Source: Bacteroidales bacterium (GTDB lineage Bacteria > Bacteroidota > Bacteroidia > Bacteroidales > UBA932). Taken from it: DNA of 61,091 nt. The stretch spans positions 1-61,091 of the forward strand of contig JAEDEB010000005.1 in NCBI GenBank assembly GCA_016293535.1. The letters run 5' to 3'. The translations under genes were made by a program, and so were the position numbers. This document shows, piece by piece, positions 8,171 through 16,436 of the stretch. Position 1 is the stretch's first letter; each line of letters opens with the position of its first letter. Below the pieces are notes generated by a model. That model worked only from the letters and a program-made list of their open reading frames with translations, was not told the origin of the DNA and did no database searches.

Positions 8171-11100
8171 ATGACAAATTCAAGGTTTATTCCGGCATTG
8201 GCCTCCTTGCTGATGCTGGTATCCTGCCTTCAGACGCAGGAATTCGTTCAGGACGTATTCGTCTATGAACCCCACGGATCCCAGGTAAGCATCGCTCAGC
8301 TCAGACAACTGACCCCCGATGCTGTAATCGAAGACGATATTTATGTCCAGGGCATAGTTACTTCAAGCGACGCAAGTGGAAACTGGTCGCAGAAAGTAGT
8401 CTTTCAGGATGAAAGCGCCGGCATATCGATACTCGCTGACCTGGGCTCCTCAAATCAACTCTTTCCCGAGGGTTCGAAAGTCTCTGTCCAGTGCAAGGGA
8501 ATGATCCTCGCGCAGGTGAATGGCATCACCTGCCTGGCAGCCTCTGTTTCCGGCGAGGGCTTGCAGAAGAAAGCCGTTGCCATAGACAACAGGACTGTGC
8601 GCAACTCCATGTTCGTGGTCCAGGGCGGCGAGCCTGTAGAGCCTGCTGTAGTGGGCATAGGGGAACTCTCGGCATCCAATCTTTACAAGGATGACTGTCT
8701 GGTGAGGTTCGAGGACGTTTTCTTCCAGACGTCCGATCTTCCGTTCTCCAACGAGGGAGGCTCTTCGGAACAGTACAGGACCGTGTATGACAATGACGGC
8801 CACGCCCTTCTTCTTTGCACAAGCGACGGTGCGACAATGGCAGGCAGCAAACTGCCTTCGGGCAAGGGGTCCATCACCGGTATCCTCAACTATCCCAACG
8901 GGACTCCTTCCGTTATGGTTCGCGGACTGGATGACCTCAGTTTCAATTCGTCCGAATCCGTCGAAGTCAACGACCCGGACGACCACGTTTCCGACATCTT
9001 CATTTCAGAATACTATTCCTGCGGTGAAAGCATATATATTGAAATATTCAATGCCGGAGAGGAATACGTGGACCTTTCAGATTATTCTCTCGCAAGGGAC
9101 AGTATGTCCGACGGCAAGTTCGACACGGCTGTCACTCTGCCTGCAATGCAGCTCGGTCCTTTCGGAATGGCGCTTTTCTTCAATTCTGCCGCAATGGACA
9201 ATATGGGACAGAAACCGACTGCGGACTGGGATCCTCTGAGAACCAACGTGTCAGGAATTCTCCTTGATGACCTCGAACTTGACGGCAATGCACAGATTGC
9301 TCTGCTTCGGGACCAGGAGATTGTGGACCTGCTATCTACTACCAACAAGTTCAACTGGGCTGCCGACAAGACCCTCGTCAGACGTCCAGGCATCAAAGGA
9401 CACTCCAAGTCAAGTGATTTCACCCGTGCCGATGCCGGGTGGGTGACCAAAGTGGCCGGAAACGCCTACAATCTCGGCTTCCACCGCTTCTTCGAGACGG
9501 ATCCGGACTTCGACACTCCGGCAAAGGTCCAGCCTGTGTCCATACTCAATCTCCGGAGCAAGCCTCTGGGAACCCTTGCTGAACATCTTTCCATCACGGG
9601 AAGGGTGACCTCGGCGCGTGAATCCGGGAATGTCCTGCCCGAGAGGCTCTTTATGCAGGACGATTCCAACAGGGGTATATGCGTGGCCTTCAGGAAGGGG
9701 CAGCGTCATCAGTACAATCCTGGAGACGAAATCACAATAAACATATATGGATCCGAAGTCACGGATGAGAACGGGCTCTGCGTGCTCTCCGGCTGCTTCG
9801 TCTCCCGTTCGGAGAACACGGGCGCTGCGAATCAGATGCCGGAGCCTATAGAGGCCTCCGTATCCCAGCTTGCCAATCTCCAGTCGATGTATGTCTATAT
9901 CAAGGACGTACAGGTAACGGACGGAGAAATCGGCGTCAACTGGTCTTCCCATCCGATTCTCTCCTGCGACCTGTTCGGCAACGAATTCTATGTTTCAACC
10001 CTCTCCGACGCAAATTTCTCGGATCTTTCAATTCCTGAAAAGAGCGGATCCCTGGCCGGAATTGCGACAGTGACGGCAGAGGGGTACGGCATAATGCCTC
10101 GCGACGCCGACGACCTCGCAAAGCTGGATCAGAGCCGATTCGTGCCTATCGTGGCTGAGCAGGTGGCAGTATCCGCCCTGGATTCTGTCCAGGACGGTCA
10201 GGTGGCGGATGATATCAGAGTGACAGTATCCGTCATTTCCGACAATGGCGGAGGAAATATGCCGGGAAGCAGAATCTTTGTCCAGGACGAGACCGGAGGC
10301 TTCCTCCTTCAGCTTCCCGAGGGCTCCGGACCGTTCGACTTCGGCCAGACCCTCATAGTGGTCCTGAAGGATGCATCCATAGACAGAAGCGATGCTTTCG
10401 TCGTAACTCCTTCCGCTTCGACTTCGGTTGTGAAGATCGGAGCTCCGGACCCTTCCGTCCAGCCTGTTTCCATAACTCCGTCCCAGATCAAGGACAATCT
10501 CTACAAGCTTGTGACCATTTCTTCGGTCGAAGCCGACGAGGCCTTCAGGATGAGCACTTTCAAGGACATTGTAAAATTCAATGCGAAAGGCATTTCCAAG
10601 ACCATAAACGTGGTGACGGAGAACACTGCGGAATGGTACGGTTCATATCTGCCTCTGGCCACCGGTTCGATAACAGGACTCATAGCCCCGGAAGGTGACA
10701 ACTACGTCCTCTATCCGAGATACTCGTCAGACCTCGAAGGACTGCCGTCGCGCGGCACCAGGCTGAACGGCGAGAAGGTCGTGTATTTCGTACCGTCAGC
10801 CGACCCTGCTGCCGACCTTTTCGTCTCTGAGGTCGTGATGGGTGATCTTGATGCCAACGGTGTCCTCCTTTCTACGGTAGCCCGCAACAAGTGCAACTCC
10901 AAGTTCATCGAGCTTTTCAACCCGCAGGGAGAAGATCTGATTCTCGAAAACTACAGGGTCGCCTGCATCAAGTACAACAACTCGGTTGCCCGCTCTGACA
11001 TAACTTATTGGCAGTTCCCGTCCGGTCTTGTCCTCAATCCGGGCAGAACCGTGGTCTTCAAGTATGTCAGCTCAGCCCTTGGCTCGTCAAACACTTCCAA

Positions 11101-11605
11101 GATGACCAACACCCTCTGGCCGGCAGGATATGCGGGCGATTCCAATCTGACGTCAGGTGTCACGGTGGATACGGATGCCGTTCCAGGAGTAATCCTTGTT
11201 CTTGACGCGAGGGACTATGCCAAGACCATAGCCAATTCCACTCAGTCCTTCCCGGCCTTCGACGGCAACGACATACTTGTCGTCCAGAAGACAAGTGACG
11301 GAGGAACCACCTGGAAAGAGATAGACAGAGTATTCTCGTTGCCGACAGCAGATGGTACCTTCACGGGCAAGGTTGTCTATCCTTTCCTCTCGAGCTACAT
11401 GAGGAAGGCCGGCAAGCTTGGTGTCGTTTCCAACGAGACGGATGCACTTTCCGAAGCCTATACCCTGAAGACGAGCAACCGCAACAGAAACGACTTCGAA
11501 AGCGTTCAGTGCAATCCTGTCAGCGGAGGCGCCGCAAACTGGACGCCTACGGCTTTGGGAGACGTATCCGACCTCGGCGTCCACAGTTTCTCCATCGAAC
11601 AGTGA
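8171..11605 (+). CDS. large lipoprotein with DUF5689-like (OB-fold) and lamin-tail-like domains
   Basis: A 1144-residue surface or periplasmic lipoprotein with the lipobox at Cys19 (LLMLVSC). Alternating modules are visible. A DUF5689-like OB-type region lies at about 40-265 (YVQGIVTSSDASGNW then VVFQDESAGISI). A lamin-tail-like domain follows at about 275-435 (FISEYYSCGESIYIEIFN...DLSDYSL). A second DUF5689-like region is at about 455-640 (ITGRVTSARESGN, LFMQDDSNRGI) and a third at about 665-850 (IFVQDETGGFLLQLPE). A second lamin-tail-like domain is at about 880-1000 (FIELFNPQGEDLILENYRVA). In bacteria both domain types are often attached to secreted nucleases and phosphatases as binding modules. 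It is divergent from the phosphoesterase/SusC/SusD unit and may bind its ligand. No catalytic motif is visible. I take the ATG at 8171, where the signal peptide begins. Confidence 0.8.
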   Translation: MTNSRFIPALASLLMLVSCLQTQEFVQDVFVYEPHGSQVSIAQLRQLTPDAVIEDDIYVQGIVTSSDASGNWSQKVVFQDESAGISILADLGSSNQLFPEGSKVSVQCKGMILAQVNGITCLAASVSGEGLQKKAVAIDNRTVRNSMFVVQGGEPVEPAVVGIGELSASNLYKDDCLVRFEDVFFQTSDLPFSNEGGSSEQYRTVYDNDGHALLLCTSDGATMAGSKLPSGKGSITGILNYPNGTPSVMVRGLDDLSFNSSESVEVNDPDDHVSDIFISEYYSCGESIYIEIFNAGEEYVDLSDYSLARDSMSDGKFDTAVTLPAMQLGPFGMALFFNSAAMDNMGQKPTADWDPLRTNVSGILLDDLELDGNAQIALLRDQEIVDLLSTTNKFNWAADKTLVRRPGIKGHSKSSDFTRADAGWVTKVAGNAYNLGFHRFFETDPDFDTPAKVQPVSILNLRSKPLGTLAEHLSITGRVTSARESGNVLPERLFMQDDSNRGICVAFRKGQRHQYNPGDEITINIYGSEVTDENGLCVLSGCFVSRSENTGAANQMPEPIEASVSQLANLQSMYVYIKDVQVTDGEIGVNWSSHPILSCDLFGNEFYVSTLSDANFSDLSIPEKSGSLAGIATVTAEGYGIMPRDADDLAKLDQSRFVPIVAEQVAVSALDSVQDGQVADDIRVTVSVISDNGGGNMPGSRIFVQDETGGFLLQLPEGSGPFDFGQTLIVVLKDASIDRSDAFVVTPSASTSVVKIGAPDPSVQPVSITPSQIKDNLYKLVTISSVEADEAFRMSTFKDIVKFNAKGISKTINVVTENTAEWYGSYLPLATGSITGLIAPEGDNYVLYPRYSSDLEGLPSRGTRLNGEKVVYFVPSADPAADLFVSEVVMGDLDANGVLLSTVARNKCNSKFIELFNPQGEDLILENYRVACIKYNNSVARSDITYWQFPSGLVLNPGRTVVFKYVSSALGSSNTSKMTNTLWPAGYAGDSNLTSGVTVDTDAVPGVILVLDARDYAKTIANSTQSFPAFDGNDILVVQKTSDGGTTWKEIDRVFSLPTADGTFTGKVVYPFLSSYMRKAGKLGVVSNETDALSEAYTLKTSNRNRNDFESVQCNPVSGGAANWTPTALGDVSDLGVHSFSIEQ

Positions 11606-11662
11606 TGATGTGAAAATGGATGCCGATTCTCGGCAGACAATAAGGAAATAATGCGTAAATTG

Positions 11663-11692
11663 GCGGCTCTGCTTATGCGGGGCCGCTTTTTT
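11663..11692 (+). terminator. intrinsic terminator
   Basis: A 7-bp stem with one T-G wobble (11663-11669 with 11680-11686) has a 10-base loop and is followed by six T residues. It lies 58 bases after the large lipoprotein gene and before the ABC-F gene. Confidence 0.85.
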
Positions 11693-11723
11693 AGTCAGTA
11701 CAACCTGTTGACATCGATACACC

Positions 11724-13556
11724 TTGGCAAGTTATCTTCAAATAGAGAATATCAGCAAATCCTATGGGCCGAAGATTCTTTTCGACAGGATAGGCTTCAA
11801 TATCAACGAGGGAGACAAGATTGCCCTCATCGCGCCGAACGGAACGGGAAAGACATCCCTGATGAGAATACTCGCGGGGAAGGACAAGAGTGATTCAGGC
11901 GGAAAGATAACCTTTCTCAAGGACATACGCATAGCCTTCCTGGAACAGGAGTATGACTATGACCCGGAAAGGACGGTGTTCGACCAGATACTCTCCTCGA
12001 GCACTGAATTCACCTCTCACCTGGACCAGGAACATCTGTGGGAATATGAACTCAGAATTGAAAAGTTCCTCTCCAATTTCCGCCTCGACAAGTCCAAGCT
12101 GATGAAGGAACTCTCCGGCGGAGAGGTGAAGAGGGTGGCGCTGACCCAAATGCTTGCCAGCGAGGCCGACTTCTACATAATGGACGAACCGACCAACCAC
12201 CTCGATATCGACGCCATAGAATTCCTCGAATCCCATCTGAGCCGTTCTCGATGCACCTTGTTCATGGTCACGCACGACCGCTATTTCCTCGACCGGGTCT
12301 GCAATACAGTGATGGAAATGGATCGCGGTTCCATCTATGTCTATAAGGGGAATTACCAGAATTTCCTTGAAAAACGCGAGGAGAGGATAGCCGTCTACAA
12401 TGCGGAGACGGACAAGGTGAGGAACATACTCCGCAGGGAACTGGAATGGATACACGCGACTCCCTGTGCCCGCACGGGAAAAGCAAAATACAGGATTGAT
12501 GCCTTCCACGAGCTCAAGGACAGGGCGGAGCAGGTCAGAGTGGAGAAGCAACTGGATCTGGGCGACTTCCGCAATGCCTCGGGAACTCCCCGTCTGGGGA
12601 CCAAGATAATAGACTGCAGTCACCTCAGCTTCGAGTATGACGGGATATGCTACCTCAAGGATTTTACCTACAATTTCAGCAGGGGAGAGAAGGTCGGCAT
12701 AGTGGGTCGCAACGGGGTGGGAAAATCCACCTTCATCAACCTGCTTACCGGCTATGTTCCCGATGATTCCGCGAACGGAGTGATGACGGGCACAATCGAA
12801 AGGGGAGAGTCCATAAGGATAGGCTACTACCACCAGTCGGGAATGGCCTTCGACGAGGATCAGACCGTGCTCGAGACGGTCAATGACACCCGCCTGCTGG
12901 GGCGTTTCCTCTTTCCCCACGATATGCTCGACAACAAGGTCGGCAAACTAAGCGGTGGAGAGAAGAGGCGGCTTTATCTGCTTACCATACTGATGAGCCA
13001 GCCCAATGTGCTGGTGCTCGACGAACCCACCAACGACCTGGACATCGTAACCCTCAACATTCTCGAGGAATATCTCAAGGAATTCGGCGGAACCCTTCTC
13101 ATCGTATCTCACGACAGGCATTTCCTGGACAGGCTAGTGGACCATCTCTTCGTCTTCTGCGGAGAAGGCGTCATCAAGGACTTCATAGGCAATTTCTCGG
13201 AGTACAGGGCCTTCATCAAGGGCTATGAGGCAAGTCAGGAGAAGGCTCGCAGGGAGAAGGCTTCTTCCGTCAGGCCGGCTGCCGGGCTGCAGTCGGGAGT
13301 TGCGGACACTGGGAATGTTCAGGAAAGCGTGACTAAAACATCGAAGCGCAAGCTCAGTTACAAGGAGCAGAAGGAACTTGAGCAGCTTGAGAAGGATCTC
13401 GAGGCCCTGAATACGGAAAAAGCCTCTCTCGAGGAAAGGCTCTCAGGCGGTTCCCTTGCCGGAGATGAACTCACCAGGGCTTCGGTCCGCATAGGCGAGG
13501 TGATGTCACTTCTGGACGAAAAGGAGATGCGCTGGCTCGAGCTGTCCTGTCTGTAA
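11724..13556 (+). CDS. uup: Uup-type ABC-F ATPase
   Basis: A 610-residue soluble protein with two tandem ABC domains and no membrane segments. Domain 1 has Walker A PNGTGKTS, signature LSGGEVKRV and Walker B YIMDEPTNHLD. Domain 2 has GRNGVGKST, LSGGEKRRL and VLDEPTNDLD. The linker ELEWIHATPCARTGKAKYR and the C-terminal coiled coil (about 535-610, rich in Lys/Glu/Leu) are those of the Uup branch, which acts on ribosomes or on DNA branch intermediates. The start must be TTG at 11724: translation from it gives the typical MASYLQIENISKSYG opening, while the next ATG lies beyond Walker A. No Shine-Dalgarno is seen. It is a single gene, convergent with trkA. Confidence 0.93.
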   Translation: MASYLQIENISKSYGPKILFDRIGFNINEGDKIALIAPNGTGKTSLMRILAGKDKSDSGGKITFLKDIRIAFLEQEYDYDPERTVFDQILSSSTEFTSHLDQEHLWEYELRIEKFLSNFRLDKSKLMKELSGGEVKRVALTQMLASEADFYIMDEPTNHLDIDAIEFLESHLSRSRCTLFMVTHDRYFLDRVCNTVMEMDRGSIYVYKGNYQNFLEKREERIAVYNAETDKVRNILRRELEWIHATPCARTGKAKYRIDAFHELKDRAEQVRVEKQLDLGDFRNASGTPRLGTKIIDCSHLSFEYDGICYLKDFTYNFSRGEKVGIVGRNGVGKSTFINLLTGYVPDDSANGVMTGTIERGESIRIGYYHQSGMAFDEDQTVLETVNDTRLLGRFLFPHDMLDNKVGKLSGGEKRRLYLLTILMSQPNVLVLDEPTNDLDIVTLNILEEYLKEFGGTLLIVSHDRHFLDRLVDHLFVFCGEGVIKDFIGNFSEYRAFIKGYEASQEKARREKASSVRPAAGLQSGVADTGNVQESVTKTSKRKLSYKEQKELEQLEKDLEALNTEKASLEERLSGGSLAGDELTRASVRIGEVMSLLDEKEMRWLELSCL

Positions 13557-13558
13557 GG

Positions 13559-13595
13559 CCCTGCCCTCGTCAGCCCTGCCTTCGTCAGCCCTGCC
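13559..13595. repeat. 15-bp tandem repeat at the 3' end of uup
   Basis: Two and a half copies of a 15-bp unit (CCCTGCCCTCGTCAG, one mismatch) begin three bases after the uup stop codon and lie between the convergent uup and trkA genes. No terminator hairpin is obvious in this 48-base gap. Confidence 0.8.
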
Positions 13596-13604
13596 GGCTG
13601 CAGG

Positions 13605-14963
13605 TCAGCGGAACATCCTGTCCACTTCCTTCACGGCCTCAGGCGCCGCGAACACCACAACGTTGTCATAGGCCTCGATGCGGGTAGTGCCGACGGCAAT
13701 CATGCTCTCGCTGCCCCTGATGAGACCGCCCACGACAGCATCCGCAGGGAAGTCCAGATCCTTCAGCGGAGCCTTGGTGATTTTGGAATCCGGCGCCACG
13801 TTGTATTCCAGGACTTCCGCATTGGTTCCGTTCATATACTTTATGAAGCGCACCTTGCTGCTGAGGGTGAATTTGAATATCCTCCCGGCCGTTATGAGCT
13901 TCTTGTTGATGATGGCATCCACGCCCATCTCTTCCGCGAGGCGTATGTACTCGAGATTTTCGACCTCGGCGATGGTCCTGTCTATGCCCATCTTCTTTGC
14001 GGCAACGCAGGCGAGTATGTTCGCCTCGCTGTTGTTCGTCACGGCAACGAAGGCGTCGTAGTCCTTTATCGCCTCGTCCATCAGCGTGTCGGTGTTGCGT
14101 CCGTCCCCGTTGACCACGGTTACATTGCCGTCCAGACGTGAGGATATGTCGAGGCATTTGTCCCTGTTTATCTCGATGATCTTGATATGCTCCAGCTTCT
14201 TGCCCAACTGCTTCGCGACCATTTCGCCTATAGGGCCTCCACCTATGATCATCAGCCTGTTGATTTCGATATCCTTCTTCCCGAGGTATTCCATCAGCAT
14301 GGTTATGCCCTCACGCTTTGCGACTATGAACACGAGGTCGTGGTAGTGGAAGCGGGTGTCCGGTTTCGGCATTATGGTCTCGTTCTTCCTCGATATGGCG
14401 ACCACGCGGAACTGCAGGTCCTCGGATGGGAAGGCGTTCGCGAATTCGAGTATGTTCATATCAATGATAGGCGATTCCTCCTCGAGCTTGAATACGGCCA
14501 GCTGGAGTTTTCCGCGTCCGAAGTTCATGGAGTCTATGGATGCGGTGCGCTCCAGAAGCTCGACAATCTCGCCGGCGGCGATTCTCTCCGGATAGAAGAG
14601 CAGGTCAATGCCCATTTCCGTGAACAGCAGCTTGTTGTCATAGGAGAGGTACTCTTCGTTGTTGATTCGGGCGGTGACCTTCTTGCTGCCGAGATTTTTA
14701 GCGAGTATGGCGCTTACTATGTTCACGTCCTGGGAATGGTCCGGGTTCACGGCTATGAACAGGTCGGCCTTTTCCGCGCCGGCTTTGCGGAGTACCTCTA
14801 TGGACGAGGATTTTCCTTCGACCGAGATTATGTCCGTATACTCCGAAAGGGAACGGAGCCTCTGCGGGTCGTTATCAATGACGGTGATTTCATTCGATTC
14901 GTTGCTGAGCATCTTCGCGAGATGCGAGCCTACCTCGCCGGCTCCGGCAATGATTATCTTCAT
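13605..14963 (-). CDS. trkA: Trk potassium-uptake regulatory subunit TrkA
   Basis: A 452-residue cytoplasmic protein made of two repeats of a Rossmann TrkA-N (RCK-N) domain plus a TrkA-C domain. The first nucleotide-binding motif is at the N-terminus (IIAGAGEVGSHLAK, then ITVIDND) and the second is at about 235-260 (IIGGGPIGEMVAK, then IIEINRD). TrkA binds NAD(H) or ATP and gates the TrkH/KtrB channel. The length is normal for a fused two-repeat TrkA. No TrkH gene is adjacent in the window. It lies 34 bases downstream of a glycosyltransferase gene on the same strand and may be co-transcribed with it. Confidence 0.95.
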   Translation of the reverse strand: MKIIIAGAGEVGSHLAKMLSNESNEITVIDNDPQRLRSLSEYTDIISVEGKSSSIEVLRKAGAEKADLFIAVNPDHSQDVNIVSAILAKNLGSKKVTARINNEEYLSYDNKLLFTEMGIDLLFYPERIAAGEIVELLERTASIDSMNFGRGKLQLAVFKLEEESPIIDMNILEFANAFPSEDLQFRVVAISRKNETIMPKPDTRFHYHDLVFIVAKREGITMLMEYLGKKDIEINRLMIIGGGPIGEMVAKQLGKKLEHIKIIEINRDKCLDISSRLDGNVTVVNGDGRNTDTLMDEAIKDYDAFVAVTNNSEANILACVAAKKMGIDRTIAEVENLEYIRLAEEMGVDAIINKKLITAGRIFKFTLSSKVRFIKYMNGTNAEVLEYNVAPDSKITKAPLKDLDFPADAVVGGLIRGSESMIAVGTTRIEAYDNVVVFAAPEAVKEVDRMFR

Positions 14964-14997
14964 ATTCTCTCTGTTTTGCAGAATCCTTGTGCATTTT

Positions 14998-16290
14998 CTA
15001 CTTTCCGGTCGCGTCGTCGACTATGTCAAAGACTCTCTCCTTGTACAATGGCGCCAGCGGTACTATGAGACCCTCGGCGAAACCCTTGAGCGCAACCTTG
15101 TCTGTGTTTCTGGAAGCTTCGGGGGAGAGACGCAGCACCGTCCTGGCGCATCGCGCTCCGTTATGGAGATCCTCCCTGAGCCAGAGTGCAATGGCTTCAG
15201 GGTCGATGGGGCTGCGCAACTGCCTGAACTCCTTGTGGGCCTCGCGAACAGCCTTGAAGTAGTCTCGCCTTCCTTTCAGAAGATAGACAAGGGCTGAGCA
15301 GCAGTCAAGGAACATCCTCAGCCTTATTCTGCTGCGCGCCAGTTTGCATCCTGTCCTGACGCTTGCTTCGATGAAACTGTCCTCGAAACTCTCAGGAGCT
15401 TCCTTCAGCACCTCAAGACAGTTTGTGTAGTCATCTGTGCATATCGCGAAATCGTCCGCATCCCTTACAAGCAGGTCGTAGAGCGAGAGCATCGAACAGC
15501 TTGCTGCAAGGTTGTTCTGCATCATCAGGAGATTGTTGCGATAGTTCAGCTTCAGCTTGAAGGGGGAGTTCTGGGGAAGCGTGCCGCCTCCGACGTGATA
15601 TACAATGGAGCGGGGAACCACATTCACCCTGTATCCGGCATTCCTCGCACGCCAGCAGAAATCTATCTCCTCCATGTGTGCGAAAAATCTGTCATCCAGA
15701 CCCTTGAGCTCCTTCCACACCCTGCTTCTGACCATCAGGCAGGCTCCGCTAGCCCACAGCACATCCTCAGGGTCGTCATATTGGCCTTCGTCCACCTCGA
15801 CCATGTCCATCACCCTGCCCCTGCAGAGCGGATAGCAAAGTTCGTCAAGGTATCCTCCCGCCGCTCCGGCATATTCGAACTGGTCCCTGTTGTACCAGCT
15901 GCGCAGTTTCGGACCGCAGACGGCGCATTCGGGATGATACTCCATCCACTCCTTGAGGGGATACAGCCATCCGTCAGTGACTTCTATGTCTGAATTGATG
16001 AGCAGGAAATATTCCGGAGCATTGTCAGGGTCCTTCATCAGGATGTCGAAGGCCCTGTTGTAGCCGCCGGTGAAGCCGTGGTTCTTCCTGAACTGGACAA
16101 TGCGCACTGAAGGACAGTATTTCCTGAGCCATTCTCGGGAGCCGTCAGTCGATGCGTTGTCTGCAACTATTACCTCGGCATCTTCCCCCGGGCCGCCCTC
16201 GGGGTCGTGCCCCACGGATGCCAGAAGTCCGGGCAGGAACTTCTCGAGGAAGTCTTTGCCGTTCCAGTTCAATATGACGATGGCAGTCAT
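14998..16290 (-). CDS. glycosyltransferase family 2
   Basis: A 430-residue GT-A fold enzyme. The N-terminus AIVILNWNG and DNASTDGS (about 47-54) bind the nucleotide sugar, NSDIE provides the metal-binding Asp, and HMEEIDFCWRARNAGYRV holds the presumed catalytic acid and the acceptor-site W-x-R, as in rhamnosyl- and related transferases. There is no signal peptide, and the C-terminal 130 residues form a helical extension with no clear membrane span. It probably transfers a sugar in surface polysaccharide or glycoprotein assembly. A -7 box lies 24 bases upstream. Confidence 0.88.
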   Translation of the reverse strand: MTAIVILNWNGKDFLEKFLPGLLASVGHDPEGGPGEDAEVIVADNASTDGSREWLRKYCPSVRIVQFRKNHGFTGGYNRAFDILMKDPDNAPEYFLLINSDIEVTDGWLYPLKEWMEYHPECAVCGPKLRSWYNRDQFEYAGAAGGYLDELCYPLCRGRVMDMVEVDEGQYDDPEDVLWASGACLMVRSRVWKELKGLDDRFFAHMEEIDFCWRARNAGYRVNVVPRSIVYHVGGGTLPQNSPFKLKLNYRNNLLMMQNNLAASCSMLSLYDLLVRDADDFAICTDDYTNCLEVLKEAPESFEDSFIEASVRTGCKLARSRIRLRMFLDCCSALVYLLKGRRDYFKAVREAHKEFRQLRSPIDPEAIALWLREDLHNGARCARTVLRLSPEASRNTDKVALKGFAEGLIVPLAPLYKERVFDIVDDATGK

Positions 16291-16313
16291 TGCGTGACTT
16301 TTTCTCTATCCCG

Positions 16314-16321
16314 CAAATTTA
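16314..16321 (-). promoter_or_regulatory. -7 promoter box (TAAATTTG) for the GT2/trkA unit
   Basis: Exact TAnnTTTG match on the minus strand, 24 bases before the GT2 start at 16290. The implied transcription start near 16307 gives a leader of about 17 bases. Confidence 0.6.
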
Positions 16322-16377
16322 TACTTTTTTCCGGATTTCCCTCCTGACGAGTTCACATCCGTCTTCGTTACGTATGT

Positions 16378-16408
16378 TTTGGAATTAATATTTGTTTGTG
16401 TAAATTCG
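16378..16408 (+). promoter_or_regulatory. promoter of the FISUMP-domain lipoprotein
   Basis: A -33 box TTTG (16378-16381), a 19-base spacer and a -7 box TAAATTCG (16401-16408, one mismatch to TAnnTTTG) match the Bacteroidota housekeeping promoter. The ATG follows 28 bases later. Confidence 0.65.
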
Positions 16409-16436
16409 TCAGCTCATAAAAATGCCTGTTTGACTT

